From Planctomycetota bacterium (lineage in GTDB: Bacteria > Planctomycetota > UBA8742 > UBA2392): a DNA stretch of 64,000 bases. Position 1 is the stretch's first letter. The number at the start of each line of letters is the position of its first letter. This document shows, one piece after another, positions 17,633 through 25,980 of this stretch. The position numbers and the translations under genes are program-made. The notes beneath the pieces were generated by a model. It was not told where the DNA came from and did no database searches. It saw nothing but the letters and a program-made list of their open reading frames with translations. The stretch lies in assembly GCA_015075515.1 (NCBI GenBank), contig JABTUE010000002.1, forward strand, positions 186,001 through 250,000, in the 5' to 3' direction.

Positions 17633-18505
17633 ATGGCCCCGATTGCCCAGCCGGACGACCGTTTCGTCATCCCCGGCGCCGCCGGTCTGCCGGTGCGCGG
17701 CGACCTGTACCTGCCGCCGGGCATGGCCGCCCCGCCGCTGGTCGTGCTGCTGCACGGGTTCAAGGGTTTCAAGGACTGGGGGTTCTTTCCGTGGCTGGGC
17801 CGCGCGCTGGCCGACGCCGGGCTGTGTTGCGCCGCGGTCAACTTTTCGCACTGCGGCATCCAGTCCGGCACGGACCACTTTGATCGCCTTGACCTGTTCG
17901 AACAGGACACCTGGTCCAAACGCCTGGCCGATGTCGCCGCCGTGCTGAACACCGCCCAGGCCGGCGGACTCACAAACAAGGCCAGCCCCAACCCGGCGCG
18001 CCTTGGCCTGCTGGGCCACAGCATGGGCGGCGGCGTGGCGCTGCTGACTGCGGTCCGCGACGGCCGGGTCCGGTCTCTGGCCACACTGGCCGGTGTCAGT
18101 TCGGCGCGCCGATTTGACGGGCCCGAAGTGCGCCAGCACCTGGCTGCTTTTGGCCACGTCAAGGTCACCAACAGCCGCACCGGACAGGAAATGCGCGTAG
18201 GCCAGACCTACTTCGATGAACTGGACAGCAACCCGGCGGCCTTTGACATTCTGGCCGCGGCCTCGCGCGTCAGCCTGCCGTGGCTGCTGGTGCATGGGGC
18301 AAACGACGAATCCGTACCGCTGGAGGAAGCCCACGCGCTGCTGGAGGCCGCCAACGCCGGCCCGGTACAGGGCGAAAATGTCAAGCTGCTGACGCTTGAG
18401 GACACCGGCCACACGTTTGGCGCGCGGCATCCGTTTCTTCATGCGTCGCCGCAACTGGAGCAGGCCGCGGCGGCCGTCGCGGCCCACTTTCTGCGCACGC
18501 TTTGA
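17633..18505 (+). CDS. Alpha/beta hydrolase (serine hydrolase)
   Basis: 290-residue cytoplasmic hydrolase of the dienelactone-hydrolase/BAAT-like alpha/beta fold. Features: oxyanion region VVLLHGFKGFKDWG, nucleophile elbow GHSMGGG (Ser near residue 126), acid in VHGANDESVP and catalytic His in EDTGHTFGARHPF. The catalytic triad is complete. The start ATG follows the scpB stop by 7 bases, so it is probably in the same operon. Substrate unknown. Confidence 0.8.
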   Translation: MAPIAQPDDRFVIPGAAGLPVRGDLYLPPGMAAPPLVVLLHGFKGFKDWGFFPWLGRALADAGLCCAAVNFSHCGIQSGTDHFDRLDLFEQDTWSKRLADVAAVLNTAQAGGLTNKASPNPARLGLLGHSMGGGVALLTAVRDGRVRSLATLAGVSSARRFDGPEVRQHLAAFGHVKVTNSRTGQEMRVGQTYFDELDSNPAAFDILAAASRVSLPWLLVHGANDESVPLEEAHALLEAANAGPVQGENVKLLTLEDTGHTFGARHPFLHASPQLEQAAAAVAAHFLRTL

Positions 18506-18567
18506 CCGGCACAAACCCGGCGCTGCCTCTGGCACAAGTTGCAAATTGTGCGTAATACTGGTGGCGA

Positions 18568-18909
18568 ATGATCCGTTTCTCGTTCGACACTCCGCCCGAA
18601 GACAACGCCCCGTTTCAGCACTTTTCGCTGGAGGGTGACAATGTTCGCGGCTACGTGCTGCTGGGCTGGGACACACCCAAGCCCGGCGCCACGGAAGACG
18701 AGATGCCCGAGATGCTCCAGATGTGGTTTGAGACACTGGGCGAAGCCATGACCCACTGCGCCAACGAGTACGGCATCATGAAGCATAGTTGGCACGCGCC
18801 CACGGTAAGCCCGCCGGTCAGCCAGTTTGATTCGTCACGCCGGCGCCGGGCCGGCGAGGAAAGCCAGGTTCTGAACCCGGACAACGTCAAGAAGCGCGAG
18901 GGCAAGTAG
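18568..18909 (+). CDS. Small conserved-looking cytoplasmic protein
   Basis: 113 residues, family unknown. It starts MIRFSFDTPPEDNAPF and has a likely mixed alpha/beta fold (ENVR..GYVLLGWDTP, then a helix MPEMLQMWFETLGEAMTHCANEY). It ends in a basic, probably disordered segment. No signal peptide or membrane segment. Codon use matches surrounding genes. A TAATAC element ten bases upstream of the ATG could be a -10 box, but no convincing -35 or ribosome-binding site is seen. Confidence 0.55.
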   Translation: MIRFSFDTPPEDNAPFQHFSLEGDNVRGYVLLGWDTPKPGATEDEMPEMLQMWFETLGEAMTHCANEYGIMKHSWHAPTVSPPVSQFDSSRRRRAGEESQVLNPDNVKKREGK

Positions 18910-18953
18910 CACCCGCCCCTGTCACCGGTCGGGCCCGCGGCTAGATTGCGGCC

Positions 18954-19628
18954 ATGGTCGCCAACCCGTGGATTCTGACGGCGCATCTGGTGGGTCTGGT
19001 GCTGTGGCTGGGCACGCTGCTGGTGCTTTCGCGCCTGCTGGTGTTTCACGCGCGTCAGCCCGAACACGACCAGGGACTGCTGGGTTTTCTGCGCCGGCTT
19101 TACTTCGGGGCCTGCGTGCCCGGCGGGGTGCTGACCATTGTGGCCGGCCTGTTGATGCTGCACGGCGTGGGCGGCGCACTGGGCGGGCCGGGCGAAACAC
19201 TGCGGCATTACTTTGCCCCGCGACAGGCCGACGGCACGCCCTCGTTCTGGTACGTCACGTTTCACGTCAAGCTGGTCGCGGTGCTGCTGTTGTGGCTGTG
19301 TGACCTTCACCTGTACCGCCAGATCGTGCATCTGCAACGCGGCACCACGCCGCCGGTCTGGCCGCTGGCGGCACTGACGGGCGTGGTGACCACGATCGTC
19401 GCGCTGCTGCTGGTTTGGCTGCCGCTGGGGGCTCTGGGCGTGCCCATGCCGCGCCAGATCGGCTATGCCGTGGGTCTGCCGGCCGGCGCGGCGGCTTTTG
19501 CGGCGGTCTGGAAATTGCCTGCCGGGCGCGCGCGCTTTGCGGCGCTGCACGGCTGCATTGCCGCGCTGATGGTGCTGATTCTGGTGGTGATTGTCGCGCG
19601 GCCCTTTGCCGGCGGCGTTCCGGTCTAG
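18954..19628 (+). CDS. HemJ/CopD-like polytopic membrane protein
   Basis: 224 residues with about seven transmembrane helices. The first half resembles HemJ (protoporphyrinogen IX oxidase of the CopD superfamily): an N-terminal His in ILTAHLVGLVLWLG, an Arg in the first loop (LSRLLVFH), then a helix pair containing HVKLVAVLLLWLCDLHL with the Lys and His expected in HemJ. The C-terminal half adds further helices not usual in HemJ. A haem-related redox role is possible, given hemH elsewhere in the window, but this is inference. The stop codon lies 7 bases from the end of an IS630 remnant, so the original C-terminus may have been altered by insertion. Confidence 0.6.
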   Translation: MVANPWILTAHLVGLVLWLGTLLVLSRLLVFHARQPEHDQGLLGFLRRLYFGACVPGGVLTIVAGLLMLHGVGGALGGPGETLRHYFAPRQADGTPSFWYVTFHVKLVAVLLLWLCDLHLYRQIVHLQRGTTPPVWPLAALTGVVTTIVALLLVWLPLGALGVPMPRQIGYAVGLPAGAAAFAAVWKLPAGRARFAALHGCIAALMVLILVVIVARPFAGGVPV

Positions 19629-19635
19629 TGGTTCG

Positions 19636-20193
19636 TCACGATTGAGTTGTCGGGTAAAGGCTTTTCAGTCTGGTGCGTGCTTCTTGGGTGGTGAAGTGCC
19701 AGTCCACCGTCCGGTTCGCTTGATTGCGGCGGTGCTGCCACGCCCGCGTCTCGCTTGCCAGCGTCGCCAAGTCCGGGATGCGCCGGTTCAGGCATTACGT
19801 TGAGAGGGCTTTGAGTTCAATCTCGGCGATGTTCAACCAGCTTCCGTGTTTGGGCGTATGCCGCAGACCCAGCCGTTTGGCAAGCCGGTTGGCTGTTTCG
19901 GGATCATAGGCCTCGTAGAGTGAGCCCTGGTGTGGTGTTCAGGCTGTCGCACACCAGCGTGACCTTGGCCGCGTCGGAGAAGATTTCTTCCAGCAGCCAG
20001 CGCACCTGCGCGACCCAGTCCTTCCTGGTGCGGCGCTTTCGCACGTTCACCCAACGCAGGCCGGTCAACGGCTCGGTGAACATGAAGATCTCGGCAACAC
20101 CCCTGCGCTCGTACTCATAGTCAAAGCGGCGCGGCTTGCCCGGCTCCATCGGCAAGCCAACGCCACGTATTGAATCAAAAATGTTGAACCACA
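19636..20193 (-). pseudogene. IS630-family transposase remnant
   Basis: Minus-strand translation gives the C-terminal part of an IS630-type DDE transposase: FDYEYERRGVAEIFMFTEPL, a VTLVCDSLNT strand carrying the second catalytic Asp, then EAYDPETANRLAKRLGLRH, TPKHGSWLNIAEIELKALS (with the final catalytic Glu) and a W-rich C-terminus ending in TGA at 19636-19638. It is dead: a frame change lies just after SLNT (near 19930), an in-frame TAA interrupts it at 19795-19797, and the N-terminal HTH part is missing. No terminal inverted repeats were identified. Confidence 0.8.
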
Positions 20194-20340
20194 TATGCAC
20201 TCCGGGCCGTTGTCGCTGCGGATGTGCTTGGGCGCGCCTTGGCGCTTCATGGCCTCGCTGATCGCCTCAATCACGTCTGTGGCTTTCAGGCTGTGGCGCG
20301 GCTTTGACGGCACGTGCAGGCGGGGTGATCGCATCGTGCA
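20194..20340 (-). pseudogene. IS3-family transposase (OrfB) fragment
   Basis: A short minus-strand fragment reads HSLKATDVIEAISEAMKRQG and continues APKHIRSDNGPE, the rve integrase core around the second Asp of IS3-family OrfB. It is cut immediately after SDNGPE, where IS630-derived sequence begins, so the IS630 element appears to have inserted into, or recombined with, an older IS3 copy. The rest of OrfB and OrfA are absent. Between 20340 and the regulator gene at 20686 no further gene is seen; this stretch holds only a candidate promoter with inverted repeat. Confidence 0.7.
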
Positions 20341-20415
20341 CGGCGCGGCTCAAGCGCGGTTGTTGGCGCGGCCCCCCCGGTGCGATGTGTGCCAAAAAAT
20401 TTTTTGCGGGCGCTA

Positions 20416-20465
20416 AATACATAATGCAATGATGTATTGACCCCGCTACCGACACACCCCGTAAT
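20416..20465 (+). promoter_or_regulatory. Candidate promoter with inverted repeat upstream of the Rrf2 gene
   Basis: TTGACC (20437-20442), 17-base spacer, CGTAAT (20460-20465). An inverted repeat AATACAT-N9-ATGTATT (20416-20438) overlaps the -35 and could be a regulator site. It would leave a long leader of about 215 bases before the regulator gene, which weakens the assignment. Confidence 0.35.
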
Positions 20466-20685
20466 CTGCACTTGACGCACCGCGACTCAATCACAGCCTT
20501 ATGGTTGCAACAGGGCAATCCTCCACGTGCGTGAACCGACAGCCCAATACCGGACCAATCCACTCCGGTACTTCGTGATGGTCTGGCGGGTTCTCCGAAG
20601 CCGCGTGCCGGTAGCCACTTGCCCCATACATTCCGGCAGCATATTTTCTGCCCACCTTGACCTTTTTTGTCAGCGTTGCCGGGCG

Positions 20686-21165
20686 ATGGCGGGGGCGGGC
20701 GTGATCATCACCAGCAAGTCCGATTACGGCATGCGCGCGGCGCTGCATCTGGCGCGCGCGGGCCGTCGCGTGCGCCTGCACGAAATTGCCACCGCGCAGC
20801 GCATTCCGGAATCCCTGTGCGCGCAGATCATGCGCCGGCTGGTCGCGGCCCAGATTGTGCGCAGCCTGGCGGGGCCGCAGGGCGGCTATGAACTGGCGCG
20901 CGAAGCCCGCCAGATCAGCATCGCCAGCATTCTGGCCGCGTCGGACCGCGATATCTGCATTTTCCGCTGTGTCGAGGACGGCTGCGACTGCGAGTTTTCC
21001 GGCAAGTGCGCGTTTCAGGGCATTCTGCAGGCCTTTGGCAGATCGTTTTCGGACTATCTCCAGCGTCTGACGCTGGAGGACATCCGGCCCGAAAACGCCA
21101 AGCTGCCGCCGTTTACTGTCGTCGAATCCAGAGAAGCGTTGGCAACCGCAAAGGGTCAGGCATGA
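20686..21165 (+). CDS. Rrf2-family Fe-S-type transcriptional regulator
   Basis: 159-residue Rrf2 winged-helix regulator. The typical N-terminus is VIITSKSDYGMRAALHLARAG, the recognition region is IPESLCAQIMRRL, and the GPQGGYELAR wing follows. A cysteine-rich loop (ICIFRCVEDGCDCEFSGKC, five Cys near residues 86-104) stands where IscR, NsrR and RsrR bind an Fe-S cluster, so sensing of redox state, NO or cluster status is likely. The ATG at 20686 is chosen; GTG at 20701 would give the more usual Rrf2 N-terminus. Its stop overlaps the next gene's start (ATGA), so it is translationally coupled to the double-activase gene that it presumably controls. Confidence 0.87.
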   Translation: MAGAGVIITSKSDYGMRAALHLARAGRRVRLHEIATAQRIPESLCAQIMRRLVAAQIVRSLAGPQGGYELAREARQISIASILAASDRDICIFRCVEDGCDCEFSGKCAFQGILQAFGRSFSDYLQRLTLEDIRPENAKLPPFTVVESREALATAKGQA

Positions 21166-24100
21166 GCGCAGAACTTCTGGCCAAATATCCCAAAGGCGTC
21201 ACGATCGGGCTCGACGTAGGCAGCACCACGGTCAAGGCCGTGGTGATGGACCCGCTGACCGACCAGATTCTGTGGTCGGATTACCGGCGTCACGAAACGC
21301 GCCAGCCCGAAAAGACCCACGAGTTTCTGAAAGAGATCACGGCCGCGTTTCCGCTGCCGAATGAAAAGATCCGCATCTTCATCACCGGCAGCGGCGGCAA
21401 CAGCCTGGCCCCGCTGTTCGGCGCCAAGTTCGTGCAGGAGGTCAACGCCGTTTCGCTGGCCGTGGAAAAGCTGTACCCCGAAGCCGGCAGCGTGATCGAG
21501 CTTGGCGGCCAGGACGCCAAGATCATCATCTGGAAGGAAGACAAGGGCGGCAAACGCAAGATCCCCAGCATGAACGACAAGTGCGCCGGCGGCACCGGCG
21601 CCGTGATAGACAAGATCAACGCCAAGCTGAAAATCCCCGGCGACGTGCTGCGCCAGTTGAACTACCACGGCGTCAAGCTGCACCCCGTGGCCGGCAAGTG
21701 CGGCGTGTTCGCTGAAACCGACATCAACGGCCTGCAGAAGCAGGGTGTGCCGGCGCAGGAGCTCATGGCCTCGCTGTTTGAGGCGATTGTGCAGCAGAAC
21801 CTTTCGGTGCTGACGCGCGGCAACACGCTGCGGCCGACGGTGCTGCTGCTGGGCGGGCCCAACACGTTCATTCCCAGCATGCAGCAGGCCTGGAAGCACA
21901 ACATCGCCAGGCTGTGGGAAGAACGCAAGTTCCCCCTGCCCGAGGGCAAAAAGGGCGAAGACCTGGTGGTGGTGCCCGACAACGCCCAGTACTTCGCGGC
22001 GATCGGCGCGGTGCTGTACGGCAAGAGTGAAGACGACGAAATCGCCCGCTTCACCGGCATTGAAGCCCTGACGTCGTATATCAGCGGCGGGCGCGACGCC
22101 ATGCGCAACGCCAGCGGCGGCGGGCCCCTGAGCAAGGACGAACAGGAACTGGCCGAGTTCAAGGCCCGCTACACGATTGCCAGCCACAAGTTTCCCGAGT
22201 TCGGGCCCGGCGAAGTGGTCGAGGGCTGGGTCGGCATTGACGGCGGCAGCACCAGCACCAAGGCCGTGCTGCTGAACAGGCAGGGCGAGCTGATCGGCGC
22301 CTATTACCAGCTCAGCAAGGGCAACCCGCTGCAGGACACCAAGGAAGTGCTGGGCGGCCTGCGCGACAGCATCCAGAAGAACGGGGCGACGCTGAAGGTG
22401 ATGGGCGTGGGCACCACCGGCTACGCCAAGGATATTCTGAAGGACACGATCGGCGCCGACGTCGCGCTGGTGGAAACCGTGGCGCACACCCAGGCCGCGC
22501 TGCATTTCTACAAGGACGTGGACGTGATCGTGGACGTCGGCGGCCAGGACATCAAGGTGATCATGCTCAAAAACGGCCGCGTGGCCGACTTCAAGCTGAA
22601 CACCCAGTGCAGCGCCGGCAACGGATACTTCCTGCAATCCACCGCCGGCAAGTTCGGCCACCCGGTTGAAAAATTCGCCGACATCGCGTTTTCCGCCGAC
22701 AGCCTGCCCATCTTCAGCTACGGCTGCGCGGTGTTCATGGAAAGCGACATCGTCAACTTCCAGCAGCTTGGCTGGCAGCCCCAGCAGATCATGGCCGGCC
22801 TGGCCCACGTGTTGCCCAAGAACATCTGGCTGTACGTGGTGCAGGAACCGAACCTGGCCAAGCTGGGCCGGCGCTTTGTGCTGCAGGGCGGCACCCAGCG
22901 CAACCTGGCCGCGGTCAAGGCCCAGGTGGACTTCATCAAGAGCAAGGTGCCCGACGCCGACGTGATCGTGCACAAGTTCTGCGGCGAAAGCGGCGCGATC
23001 GGCTGCGGCATCGAGGCCATCCGCGTGACGGCGCGCCACGGCCACACGCACTTCATCGGGTTTGAGGCGCTGCTGGGCCTGAGCTACTCCAGCAAGCGCG
23101 ACGAATCCACCCGCTGCTATTTCTGCAAGAACAAGTGCCTGCGCACGTTCATTGACACCCAGACGCCCCAGGGCGACAACCGCCGCTTCATCATCGCCAC
23201 CTGCGAAAAGGGCACCGTCGAAGACGTCAACGAAATGCGCAAGATCAAGGGCAAGCTCGACGACGTCAAGAAAGCCAACCCCAACTATGTCGAGGTCGCG
23301 GCCAAAAAGGCCTTTGACAGCTACAAGCCCGAAGTGGTGGTCGGGGACCTGAAGGTCGGGCTGCTGGGCAAGCTGACCATGTCGCGCGTCAAGGCCCAGC
23401 TGGCACGCCGCGCGCGCATCAAGGACATCAAGATCGGCCTGCCCAAGGCTCTCAACATGTACAGCACCGGGCCGTTCTGGAGCGCGTACCTGGAATCCCT
23501 TGGCGTGCAGGCCAAAAACATCATCTGGTCCGACTACACCAGCGAAGGCATGTACAAAGAGGGTTCACGCCGCGGCAGCATTGACCAGTGCTTCCCGGCC
23601 AAGGTCAGCCTGGCCCACGTGCACAACCTGCTGTACCGCAAACAGATCAACGCCATCTTCTTTCCGATCCCCAACACGCTGCAGACCGACCTGACACACC
23701 TGCTGGCCTCGTGCGCCTGCCCCACCGTCACCGCCACGCCCGAGGTGGTCAAGGCAGCCTTCACCAAGGAAGGCGACCTGTTTGCCGAAAAGAGCGTCGA
23801 GTACTGGGATCCGGTGGTTGACCTGTACGTGCCGGCGCTGGCCGAAAAGGAACTGTTTGAGTTCTTCCACGAAAAGTTCGGCATCACCAAAGAAGAAAAC
23901 GCCGCGGCGGTGAAAGCCGGCTACCGGGCGCTGGACGAATTCCGCATTGACCACCTGCGCAAGCCCGCCCGCGAAACGCTCGAAAAGCTCAAGCGCGAGG
24001 GCAAGATCGGCGTGGTGCTGCTGGGCCGGCCGTACCACAACGACCCCGGCCTGAACCACGAGATCGTCGAAGAATTGCAGAAGATGGGCTACCCGGTGTT

Positions 24101-24605
24101 CAGCCTGGACAGCCTGCCGATAGACGAGGACATTCTGAACGAGGTGTTCGGCGAAGACGTGAAATCCGGGCGCGTTCCGCACGCGATGGCCATCAGTGAC
24201 GTGTGGAAGAACGCCTACAGCACCAACAGCGCCCAGAAGCTGTGGGGCGCCAAGTACGTGGCGCGGCACCCGAACCTGGTGGCGCTGGACCTTTCCAGCT
24301 TCAAGTGCGGCCACGACGCACCAATCTATTCCGCCGTGGAGGAAACTGTTTCGGTCAGCGGCACGCCGTACTTCACGTTCCACGACATTGACGAAAACAA
24401 GCCCACCGGCGCGATCAAGATCCGCACCGAAACGATTGACTACTTCCTCAAACGCTACATGGAAGACATGGCCGACCAGAAGGCCAAGAAACAGAAGCTG
24501 GCCGAGCTGCTCGAACAGAAAAAGCGCGAGCTGCTGGCCCGCAAGGGCCAAACCGGCCAGGAACAGGGCAAGTCCGACCCCGAGCTGGCGGCGGTCGGAA
24601 GCTGA
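21162..24605 (+). CDS. Double BadF/HgdC-type activase with DUF2229-like domain
   Basis: 1147 residues. Two ASKHA-fold ATPase domains stand in tandem: phosphate-1 motifs GLDVGSTTVKAVV (about 13-25) and GIDGGSTSTKAVLL (about 357-370). Each keeps the two Cys that hold the [4Fe-4S] cluster of 2-hydroxyacyl-CoA dehydratase activators (C141/C180 and C483/C522), so one cluster could be built inside one chain. A CYFCKNKC motif (C652, C655, C659) follows, then a DUF2229-like region (about 740-1120; KIGLPKALNMYSTGPFWSAY, GRPYHNDPGLNHEI). Known relatives use ATP hydrolysis to pass very-low-potential electrons to a dehydratase-type partner. The HgdB-like partner domain, which in many relatives is fused, is here a separate protein two genes downstream. 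Substrate unknown. Confidence 0.87.
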   Translation: MSAELLAKYPKGVTIGLDVGSTTVKAVVMDPLTDQILWSDYRRHETRQPEKTHEFLKEITAAFPLPNEKIRIFITGSGGNSLAPLFGAKFVQEVNAVSLAVEKLYPEAGSVIELGGQDAKIIIWKEDKGGKRKIPSMNDKCAGGTGAVIDKINAKLKIPGDVLRQLNYHGVKLHPVAGKCGVFAETDINGLQKQGVPAQELMASLFEAIVQQNLSVLTRGNTLRPTVLLLGGPNTFIPSMQQAWKHNIARLWEERKFPLPEGKKGEDLVVVPDNAQYFAAIGAVLYGKSEDDEIARFTGIEALTSYISGGRDAMRNASGGGPLSKDEQELAEFKARYTIASHKFPEFGPGEVVEGWVGIDGGSTSTKAVLLNRQGELIGAYYQLSKGNPLQDTKEVLGGLRDSIQKNGATLKVMGVGTTGYAKDILKDTIGADVALVETVAHTQAALHFYKDVDVIVDVGGQDIKVIMLKNGRVADFKLNTQCSAGNGYFLQSTAGKFGHPVEKFADIAFSADSLPIFSYGCAVFMESDIVNFQQLGWQPQQIMAGLAHVLPKNIWLYVVQEPNLAKLGRRFVLQGGTQRNLAAVKAQVDFIKSKVPDADVIVHKFCGESGAIGCGIEAIRVTARHGHTHFIGFEALLGLSYSSKRDESTRCYFCKNKCLRTFIDTQTPQGDNRRFIIATCEKGTVEDVNEMRKIKGKLDDVKKANPNYVEVAAKKAFDSYKPEVVVGDLKVGLLGKLTMSRVKAQLARRARIKDIKIGLPKALNMYSTGPFWSAYLESLGVQAKNIIWSDYTSEGMYKEGSRRGSIDQCFPAKVSLAHVHNLLYRKQINAIFFPIPNTLQTDLTHLLASCACPTVTATPEVVKAAFTKEGDLFAEKSVEYWDPVVDLYVPALAEKELFEFFHEKFGITKEENAAAVKAGYRALDEFRIDHLRKPARETLEKLKREGKIGVVLLGRPYHNDPGLNHEIVEELQKMGYPVFSLDSLPIDEDILNEVFGEDVKSGRVPHAMAISDVWKNAYSTNSAQKLWGAKYVARHPNLVALDLSSFKCGHDAPIYSAVEETVSVSGTPYFTFHDIDENKPTGAIKIRTETIDYFLKRYMEDMADQKAKKQKLAELLEQKKRELLARKGQTGQEQGKSDPELAAVGS

Positions 24606-24635
24606 GGCAATACTCCTCCGCAGGGAGGATGAAAC

Positions 24636-25946
24636 ATGGACAAGGCGACTACAGGCGCGGTACTGGGCACGATTCTCGGCTTGCTGGCCGGGGTATGCGG
24701 CATGTACGTGTTCGGCAACGTGCGCGACGCCGCCGACCGGCAGGCAACCCTGGAAGAACAGGTCGCGGCCCGCGACAGTGAACGCGCCGCGCTTCAGGCC
24801 CGGCTGGACCGCGCCCTGGCCGAAATTGACCGTCTGAAAACCGACGCCGAAGCCGCCCGGCGCTCCAATGCCGACATCGCCCGCGACCACGGCCGCCTGA
24901 GCGAAGCCAAGGCCGATGCCGAAGCCGCCGCCGAACAATTGAGGGCCGAGCTTGACCGGCTGCGCAGCGGCGGGGCCGAATCCGCCCGCCAGCTTGAGGC
25001 CCGCGTCGCCGAACTGGAAAAGCTGCTGGAAGACAACGAGATTCTGGCCCACCTGTCGCCCGAAGAAATCCAGCGCCGGCGCGAAATGCACAAGGCCGCG
25101 TTTGATCTGGCCTTTGACACCAAAGACAAGGCCAGGGTTCTGGACGCTTTGCGCCAGATGCAGAAGCTGGGGCCGGCGGCCTACAACGACGCGATCGCGA
25201 TGTGGAAGAAGGTAGCCGAAGACTTCGGGCTGCACCCGATCGGCCAGGGGCCGGGCACGCTGGGTCTGAACTTTCAGGAATACACCTCGCTGATTTCCAG
25301 CTATGGCCTGCTGCAGAAAGGCCTGACCGACCCCGACGTTGACCCGTCGTTCCGGATTGCCGCCCTGTACAGCGTGCCGTGGTGGACGGCCGAAAACAGC
25401 GCCGAGCGCGCCCGCATGGTCGGCGAGATTCTGCACGGCGCCAAAGGTTACGAAGCCGGCGTGGCCGTAGAGGCCCTGCGCGACATCCAGGATCCGTCGG
25501 CGGTGCGGTACCTGACCGAATATCTGGCGCGCAACACCGACAACGCGGCCGCGCGGATCAACGCGATCACGGCGCTGCAGCGCAAGGACACACCCGAAGG
25601 CTGGTCGGCGATCGAGCACGCGGCCAAAAACGACGGCGACGAAAAAGTGCGCCGTCACGCCCAGGCGGCGCTGGGCGCGCGCGAGGTAACCGTGGAAGGC
25701 GTGCTGGTGACCTGGGTGGGCGAAAGCAGCCAGGGCGCGCTGGCGGGCATTCGTGTCAACGACATCATGACCCACTACAACGGCGTGCGTGTCAAAACGC
25801 TGGAGGACATCAACCGCGCCAAGCAGACCGTGGCGCCGGACCAGACCGTAACCGTAATCGTCAACCGCGCCGGCGAGGAGGTCTCGCTGCAGCTCGGGCC
25901 GGGAACCATCGGGATTGACGGCCGTGCCGTCGCCCCAAGGAAATAG
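24636..25946 (+). CDS. Membrane-anchored coiled-coil/HEAT/PDZ protein
   Basis: 436 residues. Order: an N-terminal transmembrane anchor (about 5-27), a long coiled coil (about 30-135, heptads rich in E, A, R and L), a helical domain (about 140-215), HEAT-like repeats (about 225-345; VEALRDIQDPSAVRYLTEYL, ALGAREVTVEG) and a C-terminal PDZ (about 350-425; GALAGIRVNDIMTHYNGVRV). A strong ribosome-binding site (GGGAGGA) precedes the ATG. It sits between the activase (30 bases upstream) and the HgdB-like gene (34 bases downstream), so it probably serves the same system, perhaps as a membrane scaffold or assembly factor. That role is inferred from position only. Confidence 0.78.
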   Translation: MDKATTGAVLGTILGLLAGVCGMYVFGNVRDAADRQATLEEQVAARDSERAALQARLDRALAEIDRLKTDAEAARRSNADIARDHGRLSEAKADAEAAAEQLRAELDRLRSGGAESARQLEARVAELEKLLEDNEILAHLSPEEIQRRREMHKAAFDLAFDTKDKARVLDALRQMQKLGPAAYNDAIAMWKKVAEDFGLHPIGQGPGTLGLNFQEYTSLISSYGLLQKGLTDPDVDPSFRIAALYSVPWWTAENSAERARMVGEILHGAKGYEAGVAVEALRDIQDPSAVRYLTEYLARNTDNAAARINAITALQRKDTPEGWSAIEHAAKNDGDEKVRRHAQAALGAREVTVEGVLVTWVGESSQGALAGIRVNDIMTHYNGVRVKTLEDINRAKQTVAPDQTVTVIVNRAGEEVSLQLGPGTIGIDGRAVAPRK

Positions 25947-25980
25947 ACCACGTAACCGCAGGCGGACCGAAAGGGAAACC

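Noticed and set aside
18530..18543. TGGCACAAGTTGCA upstream of the small gene at 18568 looks like a sigma-54 site.
   Set aside because: Only three bases separate TGGCAC from TTGC; the family needs five.
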